DNA of 64,000 nucleotides from Tatumella sp. JGM118 (GTDB taxonomy: Bacteria > Pseudomonadota > Gammaproteobacteria > Enterobacterales > Enterobacteriaceae): NCBI RefSeq assembly GCF_018257515.1, contig NZ_JAERJR010000002.1, forward strand, positions 124,001 to 188,000, in the 5' to 3' direction. Of the stretch, positions 56,990 through 64,000 are shown one piece after another. The first letter of the stretch is position 1; every line of letters begins with the position of its first letter. The notes under the pieces were generated by a model. The model was not told the DNA's origin. It ran no database searches and saw only the letters and a program-made list of their open reading frames with translations. Position numbers and translations under genes: made by a program.

Positions 56990-58687
56990 TTACTGACCCC
57001 AGAATTTTTTACGACTGGTTTTACCGATCCCCGGGTTGCAGGTATTGGTAGGATCAAGTTCACGCCAGTGTTGCTCATGTTCACAGGATGCCTGATACAG
57101 ATGCCCGACATTGTGCTCGGCAGGGTATCTCGCGCCGCGCTGTTCCAGATACTCCATCACCTCCTGTTTAAATTGCTTCGCATCCACACCGGCTTTCAGA
57201 ACGTAATCCTGGTGGTTCACAAAACAGAAGAAATGCCCGCAACAGGAGTCCGCCTGGACCTGTGCCGCGAGATGCGGCGGCAGGTGGATCCGCCACTGGT
57301 CATCATTACGACGCAGAGCCACATCAAAGGCAATCAATCGCTGATTGGTATCATAGCCGAGGTAGTCACAGTAAGAGATGGTACAGCCACCCACCGCAAA
57401 ACGGATCAGAAAGGCGTCGGCAGCTTCCCGGTCATCGCACAGGAAATATTCCCCCGGGCGCTGGCTGAAATACTCTTCGAGTAATGCCGTCAGTTGTTCC
57501 GCCTGACGGGCTTCGATTTTAATCATCAGATGATGCACAAAGCGCCGGCGGTAATCCATGATACGTGGCGCGATAAACGAGGGGGTCACCTGGTTAAAGC
57601 CCTGAATCAGTTTATCGGTGAAATTGTGCGGCAGAAAACGGGCATGCCTGATACGCACATCCCAGCGCGCTTTATTAGCCATTAACCCGGGGATCGCCTG
57701 CGGCCCCAGTTTACGGATCGCCAGATACATGTGTTTTGCGTAACGCAGCGTCAGGTCAAACGCGCCGGCATGAATATATTCCGCCTGTAAGGGCAGTTCA
57801 TCCATATTTTCCAGCAGGAAGCGGCGTAAACCGATCAGTTCGCTTTCATCATTGCTGCCGATATAAAAGGTCCGGGTGGCTTCGCTGGCGGCAAAGGTCG
57901 GTAACCGTGCGGCGAAGACGACCACTTTACCGGCGCATCCGGCACTGTCATACAGATAGCGTTTGTCGCCGTTGAATCTGGCCGGAGACGCCGCCTGTGT
58001 ATCGCGCAGTTGTTCTGAATAATCATCTGCCCAGATTTTGCCTTGCCAGTCGGCAGCATCGCCGGTCGTGTACTCACGTGTTTCCAGCGCATGGATCATT
58101 TTTTCCGGGGTCTCCCCCAGTTCGATGCCCAGATGGTTGACCAGCTCAAGGCGCCCGTCATCGGTAATGCGGGCAAACAGCGATTTTTCGGTAAACGCCG
58201 GGCCACGGCGGATCAGCGAGCCGCCGGAGTTGTTACATAAACCGCCAATGACAGAAGCACCGATGCAGGAAGAACCGATCACCGAGTGGGGTTCGCGCTG
58301 TAGAGGCTTCAGGGTGTCTTCCAGCTCGGTGAGGGTCGTGCCCGGGAAGGCGATGACCTGCTGGTGATCATCAATGACCTGAACCCCGGTCAGCAGACGG
58401 GTGCTGATAATGACAATATCGCGGTCGTAATCATTGCCATCCGGCGTGGAGCCTCCGGTGACGCCGGTGTTTGAGGCCTGCATCAGAATGATCACATCTT
58501 CGGCCACACAAACTTCTAACAATTGCCAGAGCTGTAACAGCGTCTGTGGCAGTACTACGGCCAGGGCTTCACCCTGACCGACACGGAATCCTTTGGTGTA
58601 AAAGGCTTTGTCGTCTTCACTCAGTAAAACCTGTTTTTCTCCCGCGATTTCGTGCAGCTTGCGGGTCAGCTCCTGACGGTTATTCAT
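56990..58687 (-). CDS. dld: Quinone-dependent D-lactate dehydrogenase
   Basis: 565 residues (E. coli Dld 571). FAD-binding domain with GNDYDRDIVIIST and REPHSVIGSSCIGASVIGGLCNNSGG; the C-terminal membrane-binding and catalytic part ends AEHNVGHLYQA and DPTNTCNPGIGKTS. A peripheral inner-membrane flavoprotein that passes electrons from D-lactate to ubiquinone. AAAGGATAG precedes the ATG. Single gene. Confidence 0.95.
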   Translation of the reverse strand: MNNRQELTRKLHEIAGEKQVLLSEDDKAFYTKGFRVGQGEALAVVLPQTLLQLWQLLEVCVAEDVIILMQASNTGVTGGSTPDGNDYDRDIVIISTRLLTGVQVIDDHQQVIAFPGTTLTELEDTLKPLQREPHSVIGSSCIGASVIGGLCNNSGGSLIRRGPAFTEKSLFARITDDGRLELVNHLGIELGETPEKMIHALETREYTTGDAADWQGKIWADDYSEQLRDTQAASPARFNGDKRYLYDSAGCAGKVVVFAARLPTFAASEATRTFYIGSNDESELIGLRRFLLENMDELPLQAEYIHAGAFDLTLRYAKHMYLAIRKLGPQAIPGLMANKARWDVRIRHARFLPHNFTDKLIQGFNQVTPSFIAPRIMDYRRRFVHHLMIKIEARQAEQLTALLEEYFSQRPGEYFLCDDREAADAFLIRFAVGGCTISYCDYLGYDTNQRLIAFDVALRRNDDQWRIHLPPHLAAQVQADSCCGHFFCFVNHQDYVLKAGVDAKQFKQEVMEYLEQRGARYPAEHNVGHLYQASCEHEQHWRELDPTNTCNPGIGKTSRKKFWGQ

Positions 58688-59633
58688 CTATCCTTTCTGC
58701 CTTTATTTTTCATTCTGTTTCAAGCCTACAGCCGGATTGAGGTGAGACTGGCCGGTTACACCAGGTGTGATATTTTCTGCGATCTGCAGTGCGATAATTT
58801 ACCGGCTTACAGGTATATAAAAGCGCGTTTTTCACTGGCTGGAAAGGGGCAAAATAAAAAAAACTTATTACGCTCAGGCGATAATCAGGCTTTACTGAGG
58901 ATGACAGTATTTTATGTTGTTTATCAGTCACCATTAAACAAACCGTTAACATTTCTGAGGGCGGATCCTTTAACCCCGGCCTCCGGGAGAACCTATGACC
59001 GGGAAGCGGGGGCAGAACCTCCTGCAGAGAGTGAATGGCCGGTAACGGGAGAGCAGCGCGCCGGACGCAGGGATAAACTTAGTCGGCGGGCGGGTCATCA
59101 CCGGATACCATCGACGTCAGGCCTCCGCTTACCGGGGGTGGGCCGCGGAGGCCGGTACGGGCGGCATTCCTGCCGAAGATTTGGCAGCGTGTGGACAGGT
59201 TCCGCAGCTTATAACTTCGGTCAACAGGGCAACAGGGAAATATAGCTGCATAGTGGCGACGGTATAACGGTTATCAGGGACGCCAGGGAGGAAACCGTGA
59301 CAACAGATGGCCGGTATTCATTGGCGTTATATTGAGGCAGGGCAGCAAGCCACCCGGCAATCCGGGGCAGTGTACGCCAGCGGGAACAGACGGCCTTCCG
59401 GCCAGAGCTTTGGCCGCATCCGCAGAGGCTACGCAGAACAGAGCATCAGTCAACAGGTCAATATTTCGGGCGACGGTATAACGGTTATCAGGGACGACCA
59501 GTGAAGAGAAATACCGGCAACAGCTGAGCGGGAGGAACAGGCGCTAATATAAGGCAGGGCAGCCAGTCAGGGCGGTGCAGTATATAAGTCAGGTATTCAG
59601 GCCGCCCCCTGCAGGGCAGGGAGCGGCGGGCAA
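58688..59633. other. Long intergenic region with degenerate repeats
   Basis: About 945 bp between dld (leftward) and nfsB (leftward, ending here). The first 250 bp are A+T-rich and should hold the dld promoter. An inverted repeat GGCCTCCGC...GCGGAGGCC spans 59120-59154. Frames crossing the direct repeat give GDGITVIRD twice but no complete protein. Confidence 0.5.
59255..59496. repeat. Exact 28-bp direct repeat 214 bp apart within a diverged duplication
   Basis: The same 28 bases (starting GGCGACGGTATAACGG) occur at 59255-59282 and 59469-59496. Flanking words recur at similar offsets: GTCAACAGG at 59220 and 59449, AGGCAGGGCAGC at 59335 and 59552. So a segment of about 215-230 bp was duplicated and then diverged outside the exact core. 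Confidence 0.85.
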
Positions 59634-60278
59634 TTACAGACGCGTGATCACCGTTTCTTCACTTAAACGTGATTTTGGCAACGACGCATTAAAGTCTTTC
59701 TCACTGTTATGGCCGATAGCGACCACGGCCAGACTGTGCAGCCCTTTTTCTTTCAGTCCCAGGCGTTCATCCAGCAGTGCAGGATCAATACCTTCGATCG
59801 GTGTGGCGTTCAGCCCCATCGCTGCGGCACCCAGCAGCAGGAACCCCATAGAGATATAGGTCTGCCGTTCCATCCAGTGACGAAGGTCGTCCTCAGACCC
59901 GCCATACGCGGCGATATAATTGCGACGTCCTTTATCGTTGGCGTTTTTGCTTTCTTCATCCTTAAAGCGCCCATCCGCAGCTTCCTGCTGCTGTACATTG
60001 CTGAATTGCGCATCATCCAGAGTGTCTTTGCTGGTGAAAACAACGACCATCGCCGAATCGCGCACTTTTGCCGCGTTAAAATCACGGATCCCCGGAAGGA
60101 TTGTCTCTTTGCCTTCATCGCTGGTGATGGCAAAAAAGTGCCATGGCTGCAGGTTCAGGGATGACGGGCTGTAACGCAGGATATCCAGTAACTCCTGTTC
60201 CTGCTGTGCGGTCAGCTTGCGGGAAGCATCGTAGGCTTTGGTAGTAAAACGTTGTTTAACGACTTCAACAATAGACAT
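59634..60278 (-). CDS. nfsB: Oxygen-insensitive NAD(P)H nitroreductase NfsB
   Basis: 214 residues, FMN-binding nitroreductase fold: FTTKAYDASRKL, RYSPSSLNLQPWHF, DGRFKDEESKNANDKGRR and GLKEKGLHSLAVVAIGHNSEKDFN follow E. coli NfsB. It reduces nitroaromatics, quinones and flavins by two electrons. RBS GAGGCGATTATT before the ATG. Confidence 0.92.
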   Translation of the reverse strand: MSIVEVVKQRFTTKAYDASRKLTAQQEQELLDILRYSPSSLNLQPWHFFAITSDEGKETILPGIRDFNAAKVRDSAMVVVFTSKDTLDDAQFSNVQQQEAADGRFKDEESKNANDKGRRNYIAAYGGSEDDLRHWMERQTYISMGFLLLGAAAMGLNATPIEGIDPALLDERLGLKEKGLHSLAVVAIGHNSEKDFNASLPKSRLSEETVITRL

Positions 60279-60414
60279 AATAATCGCCTCAGAAAACAGT
60301 CAGTATTCAGTAATTATCTTAATTCGGAGGCTGTTACAGTAACATCCGGACCCGGCGACAACCAGCCCGAAACGGACCGGTCGCATTTAGGGTTAAATGT
60401 GGCATAACCGGCGG

Positions 60415-61032
60415 TCAGAAATACTTATTCGCGATAGTTTTCAGCGTAATATTGTATTTCAGCGAGACCATCCGGATCAGGGTGCAGACAAATATCGACA
60501 GCAAAATACTGTAGCGTTCCGGGATAATGTTGGCCGACCCCAGCAGTTCAATGGCTGCCCCAATCATTGCCGCACTGGCATAGATCTCTTTCGTGAAGAT
60601 CACCGGCGTCTTACCGACCAGAACATCCCGCAGGCAACCGCCGCCCACCGCACTGACACAGCCTAACAGAATCGAAAGTTGTACGCTGTGGGTATAAAGC
60701 CAGGTCTTATTGGCCCCGAATGCCGCGAAAAACCCCAGACCAAGCGCATCGAAAAACAGTGACGGTTTCCCGAATGAGAAAACCAGTTTCTGGAAGAAGG
60801 AGAGGGAGGCGATCGCCAGAACGATGCAAAAAAAGTACTCAATATTCACAAGCCCGGGCGGGGGGGTGGCACCAAGACAAATATCCCTGATACAGCCGCC
60901 GCCAATGGCGGTGACACTCGATAGTGCAAAAACGCCGAATAAGTCGAAACGGTGTCTGACGCCGACAATGGCGCCACTCAGGGCAAAGACAAAGGTCCCG
61001 AACAGGTCGATAAAGTGTAAAAATAAGTCCAT
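60415..61032 (-). CDS. TRIC-family cation channel (YicG-like)
   Basis: 205 residues, about seven helices in two repeats, each with a GGG-x-x-RD motif (AIGGGCIRDICLG and AVGGGCLRDVLVG). Prokaryotic TRIC proteins form trimeric cation (K+) channels; YicG/YadS in E. coli are members. GGGA precedes the ATG. Confidence 0.88.
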   Translation of the reverse strand: MDLFLHFIDLFGTFVFALSGAIVGVRHRFDLFGVFALSSVTAIGGGCIRDICLGATPPPGLVNIEYFFCIVLAIASLSFFQKLVFSFGKPSLFFDALGLGFFAAFGANKTWLYTHSVQLSILLGCVSAVGGGCLRDVLVGKTPVIFTKEIYASAAMIGAAIELLGSANIIPERYSILLSIFVCTLIRMVSLKYNITLKTIANKYF

Positions 61033-61460
61033 AAATTCCCGACGTTACTGCACGACAATGGTTAAAAGCACGCCTGACTGAAGCCTGATGACGTCCGCCC
61101 GGTTTGTCAGACGCAGGAACAATAAATGTTTCAGCGGCATTGCGCAAATGCTTTCCCCGGTAATCACCGGCAAAGGGCAGCACCTGTGGCCTGAGCCTTC
61201 CTGTCGGCAGAAACATTGACCGTGCGGGGGGCCGGGATATCCACGGGGCACCGCTGAAGGTCAGTGGCGACAGAACGCACAGGGCGGTTGAACCCGGTCC
61301 GGACGGAATGGGGGGCCGCCAGTACGACGCAGGACGGTGTAAGATAGCGACGGGGGCTGTCTCTTTTGTACGATAGATGCGCTTCATCACGTTCATTATT
61401 CTCATATTGAGTAAACTCAACTACGCTTCGCAATATAATGCGTCAACAAGGGAGTCAGTG
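61033..61460. other. Divergent intergenic region (TRIC / kdoO)
   Basis: 428 bp with both promoters. TATAAT at 61434-61439 is a good -10 for kdoO, but its -35 is unclear. The palindrome TTGAGTAAACTCAA at 61408-61421 lies just upstream and could be an operator. Confidence 0.45.
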
Positions 61461-62360
61461 ATGCAGCCAGAAAGCCTGCGTTCGGAGGAGTTATTTTTTA
61501 CGGTACCCCTTACCGGCTGGTCCGGGGGAGAACCGTTCAGCCAGTCTGCATTAACAGCGCTGGAACAGGGACAGATTATCAGCCTGCCGGAACTGGGGTT
61601 CCCGCTGAATGCGAAAGAGATGCGCTGCCTTAATGAAGGCACCGTGAAACAAGGGCGTAAAAATATCAGTTACCGCGCGCTCAGCGGAAAAATAACCGGC
61701 GTTGCACATCCTCAGGACGAAGATCTGATCCGCGGTTTGTTACAACGTCACCATCAGGCCTGTGAGACCCTGGTCCGAAGCCTGTTGCCGCATTACACGG
61801 GGGCACTGCACACCCCCGTCAATACCCTGAGAGTGCATCCCGTTACGGCCTGGAAAAAGGGGAGTTCCTGGCGAAAGGATGATACCCGCCTGCACGTGGA
61901 TGCGTTTCCCTCCCGGCCGATGCAGGGCGAACGAATATTACGTATTTTTACTAACATTAATCCGCACGGAGAATCCAGAGTCTGGCGGGTCGGGGAACCG
62001 TTTACCGCCGTAGCAACCCGTTTTCTGCCGAAAACCGGTCACTATTCTCCGTGGCTGTGCGCTCTGCAACACAAACTAGGGATTACCAAACGGTATCGCA
62101 CCCGTTATGACCACCTGATGCTGGGCTTACATGATGCCATGAAGTCGGATGCGGAATATCAGTTGTCCGGCCTGCAACTGGAGGTGCGCTTTCCGCCCGG
62201 CAGCAGCTGGATTTGTTTCTCTGATCAGACACCGCATGCCGCTATGTCGGGACAGTTTATGCTGGAACAGACTTATGCACTGCCCGCAGAGGCGATGGCG
62301 GACCCGCAAAGCTCCCCGCTGAAAATACTGGAAAAACTGACAGGGGCACGGCTGCTCTGA
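61461..62360 (+). CDS. kdoO: Kdo hydroxylase family protein (KdoO)
   Basis: 299 residues. SSWRKDDTRLHVDAFPSRP, the HVD pair of a 2-His-1-carboxylate Fe(II) site, then GERILRIFTNINPHGESRVW and RVGEPF; the distal His is in DQTPHAAMSG. This is the Fe/2-oxoglutarate/O2-dependent Kdo 3-hydroxylase family known from Yersinia and Burkholderia, which changes Kdo to Ko in the LPS inner core. AAGGGAG upstream supports 61461; the extension to 61377 is dropped. Confidence 0.85.
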   Translation: MQPESLRSEELFFTVPLTGWSGGEPFSQSALTALEQGQIISLPELGFPLNAKEMRCLNEGTVKQGRKNISYRALSGKITGVAHPQDEDLIRGLLQRHHQACETLVRSLLPHYTGALHTPVNTLRVHPVTAWKKGSSWRKDDTRLHVDAFPSRPMQGERILRIFTNINPHGESRVWRVGEPFTAVATRFLPKTGHYSPWLCALQHKLGITKRYRTRYDHLMLGLHDAMKSDAEYQLSGLQLEVRFPPGSSWICFSDQTPHAAMSGQFMLEQTYALPAEAMADPQSSPLKILEKLTGARLL

Positions 62361-62482
62361 TCGCCGCCTTCCTGCCCGTCGCTGCCGGCGGGGAAAGCCT
62401 GAACTGTGATCGGTGCAGGAGTTAATCGAAATGTGACATGGTAACGTCGTTAACTCCCACCGTTTCTTACAGGATGTTTCCT

Positions 62483-63232
62483 ATGGGCATAAAACTTTCA
62501 GCGTTACTGGTCTCGGCATGGCTGCTGAGCGGGACTCTACAGGCCGCCATCCCGGCTGGCGATGATGCCACCACCCGGCCTGAACTCTACTACCTGACGA
62601 ACAGTCAGGCGATTGACAGTCTGGCCTTACTGCCGCCGCCGCCCGCCCCCGGCAGCCTGATGTTTCTCAACGATCAGGCGATGTATGAACAGGGCCGGCT
62701 GTTACGCGAGACGCCACGGGGTAAACTGGCCGCCGAAGATGCGAACCTCAGCAGTGGCGGGGTTGCCACGGCATTCTCCGGGGCGTTTGGTCGTGAAATC
62801 AGTGCCACAGCCACCCCGCAGCTGTATAAATTACTCACCAATATGATTGAGGATGCCGGTGATCTGGCGACGCGGTCTGCAAAACAACACTATATGCGCA
62901 TCCGCCCCTTTGCTTTTTATCAGGTAGCGACCTGTAATACGCGTCAGCAGGCAGAACTGGCGTCTAACGGCTCTTATCCTTCCGGACATACGGCCATCGG
63001 CTGGGCAACCGCACTGGTTCTGGCCGAAATCAACCCTGCGCGACAGAATGAGATCCTGAAACGCGGGTATGAACTCGGACAGAGTCGGGTAATTTGCGGG
63101 TATCACTGGCAGAGTGATGTGGATGCGGCAAGGCTGGTGGGGGCAGCGGTGGTGGCAACGCTGCATACGTCGCCGCAGTTTGCGGCTCAGTTACAAAAAG
63201 CGAAGGCTGAATCCGGCGGCCCTCAGGCCTGA
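62483..63232 (+). CDS. Class A non-specific acid phosphatase (PhoN/PhoC-type)
   Basis: 249 residues with a signal peptide (cut near LQAAIPA). The PAP2-type phosphatase motif is complete: K-x6-RP (KQHYMRIRP), GSYPSGHT and SR-x5-H-x3-D ([12 protein letters not shown]). Periplasmic; releases phosphate from many esters. AGGA 8 nt upstream supports 62483. The inverted repeat GGAGTTAA...TTAACTCC lies in the gap before it (62410-62458). Confidence 0.92.
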   Translation: MGIKLSALLVSAWLLSGTLQAAIPAGDDATTRPELYYLTNSQAIDSLALLPPPPAPGSLMFLNDQAMYEQGRLLRETPRGKLAAEDANLSSGGVATAFSGAFGREISATATPQLYKLLTNMIEDAGDLATRSAKQHYMRIRPFAFYQVATCNTRQQAELASNGSYPSGHTAIGWATALVLAEINPARQNEILKRGYELGQSRVICGYHWQSDVDAARLVGAAVVATLHTSPQFAAQLQKAKAESGGPQA

Positions 63233-63272
63233 CCGGACTGCGTTCACTCTGTTTGCTGCAGGCAGGGTCATT

Positions 63273-63293
63273 GCCGGTGATTTTTTCACCGGC
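63273..63293 (+). terminator. Hairpin terminator after the acid phosphatase
   Basis: GCCGGTGA pairs with TCACCGGC around a five-T loop, followed by TTAATATTAAT. It ends the phosphatase unit before the tiny ORF. Confidence 0.7.
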
Positions 63294-63352
63294 TTAATAT
63301 TAATTTAATCATTGCCTGAAATACTCTGCTGACACCCCCTGACAGGAGAGTA

Positions 63353-63457
63353 ATGATGGAGAATAAAGCGGCTTTTTCCGCAAGTGAACTCAGTGTGACC
63401 TTGCTCAGTCTGTGTACCGTGGCGCTCTTTCTGCTGGTCTGGTTTACCAGTTTCTAA
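63353..63457 (+). CDS. 34-residue single-pass membrane peptide
   Basis: AGGAG 7 nt before ATGATG. Product begins MMENKAAFSASELS and ends in one helix (VTLLSLCTVALFLLVWF). The stop overlaps the pmrB stop by 2-3 bases in convergent orientation. Many such tiny membrane proteins regulate transporters or sensors; the neighbour pmrB is an inner-membrane sensor, but a link is speculative. Family not recognised. Confidence 0.7.
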   Translation: MMENKAAFSASELSVTLLSLCTVALFLLVWFTSF

Positions 63458-64000
63458 GCCGTAGTGTCTCCGCTTAACGGATAAATGACCGAGGCCCGGC
63501 AGCCCTGACGATCTGTCCGGTTAGTCAGGGTAAAACGGGCATGATGCAGCTGGCAGATACGGCTGACAATACTCAGACCCAGGCCACTGCCTCCGAAGCG
63601 GCTATCCATTCGCACAAATGCCCGGCTCAGTTCACTGGCCCGGGTTTCATCAATACCTGGCCCTTCATCTTCCACCGCCAGCTCAACCCCCGGTTTTCCT
63701 TCTTCTGTGACAGCAGGCTGCAGACTGATGCTCAGAGTACTGTGTTCCGGACTGTAACGATGGGCATTTTCGGTCAGGTTGCGCACAATCAATTGCAGTA
63801 GCGTCGGGTCGCCCTGCACGCTGAAATCACGGTCCCCGTCCGGCAGGATCAGTTGCTGGTGGCGTAATTTAATCATGGTCAGCAGACTGTCCCGTAACGG
63901 AAAAATTACGGTTTTACGCAGTAACACCGGCTGGTCATGGCCTTCCGTCAGGGACTGACTGATCCGCGCCAGTTGCAATAACTGCGACACGCTACTGGTC
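63454..64000 (-). CDS. basS: Sensor histidine kinase BasS/PmrB (5' part outside window)
   Basis: Only the C-terminal 182 residues are present and the frame runs past the right edge. VSQLLQLARISQSL is the end of the dimerisation helix, followed by NLTENAHRYSPEHSTL (N-box), VEDEGPGIDE (G1), FVRMDSRFGGSGLGLSIV (F/G2). It matches E. coli BasS. The full protein senses Fe3+, mild acid or polymyxin and phosphorylates BasR/PmrA, which controls lipid A and core modification. Confidence 0.88.
   Translation of the reverse strand, partial: TSSVSQLLQLARISQSLTEGHDQPVLLRKTVIFPLRDSLLTMIKLRHQQLILPDGDRDFSVQGDPTLLQLIVRNLTENAHRYSPEHSTLSISLQPAVTEEGKPGVELAVEDEGPGIDETRASELSRAFVRMDSRFGGSGLGLSIVSRICQLHHARFTLTNRTDRQGCRASVIYPLSGDTTA

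Noticed and set aside
58652..59245. 197-codon rightward frame upstream of dld
   Set aside because: Begins inside dld, rich in Arg/Gly, crosses a promoter region and has no recognisable domain.

Overview
The window is chromosomal DNA of an Enterobacterales bacterium. The block yedI-like / dsrB / rcsA / fliRQPONMLKJIHGF-fliE keeps the Escherichia coli order. Other genes align over their whole length, from memory of the family sequences, with E. coli ShiA, YmjA, YedJ, Dld, NfsB, YncD/PqqU and BasS/PmrB. The divergence from E. coli, the complete pqqABCDEF operon and the Kdo-hydroxylase-like gene suggest an Erwiniaceae-type relative (Pantoea, Tatumella or Erwinia). That placement is inference. No phage, insertion sequence, CRISPR array or rRNA was seen.

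Layout. 0-4 kb (visibly A+T-richer): a truncated phenol-degradation-type (MetA/SphA-like) gene, a decayed gene before it, an Asp/Glu racemase, a HypT/YjiE-like LysR regulator and a dicarboxylate/amino-acid symporter. 4.5-9 kb: ymjA, a cold-shock-domain protein, an RluA-family pseudouridine synthase, and a membrane desaturase overlapping a leaderless PhnD-like binding-protein gene. 8.8-12.1 kb: a four-gene osmoprotectant ABC importer. 12.4-14.1 kb: a chemoreceptor with a sigma-28 promoter. 14.7 kb: tRNA-Asn. 15-17.3 kb: small accessory enzymes. 17.3-20.9 kb: a four-gene zinc/manganese ABC importer behind a palindrome that fits a Zur box. 21.5-22.8 kb: shikimate permease. 23-26 kb: a yedJ homologue, a 117-bp tandem repeat, yedI and an unannotated 43-residue ORF. 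26-38.4 kb: dsrB, rcsA and the flagellar export, switch and basal-body genes. 39-49 kb is a patchwork: an acyltransferase, an AbrB-type permease, the PQQ receptor pqqU, an A+T-rich stretch with orphan small genes, a monooxygenase, a flavin reductase, a LysE exporter and a higBA toxin-antitoxin pair. 49.2-57 kb: a beta-hydroxyacid dehydrogenase, an M19 dipeptidase and pqqABCDEF. 57-64 kb: dld, nfsB, a TRIC-family channel, a Kdo hydroxylase, a class A acid phosphatase, a tiny membrane protein and the 3' part of basS/pmrB.

How the genes work together. The pqq operon makes the cofactor of periplasmic quinoprotein dehydrogenases, and pqqU, 7 kb away, should import the same cofactor. dld feeds electrons from D-lactate to the quinone pool. 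fliE and the two fli units on the minus strand build the flagellar basal body and export gate. The sigma-28 promoter on the chemoreceptor ties it to the same regulon. rcsA is the capsule co-activator beside the motility genes. The two ABC importers serve osmotic stress and metal starvation. kdoO, the phosphatase and pmrB all lie at the cell envelope.

No feature here is clearly a wholly new system. The best leads are: the dipeptidase beside pqq together with the co-resident PQQ importer; the leaderless binding-protein fold coupled to a desaturase; the 43-residue CxxC ORF; the hairpin-bearing 117-bp tandem repeat; and the A+T-rich 44-46 kb stretch with a large hairpin.
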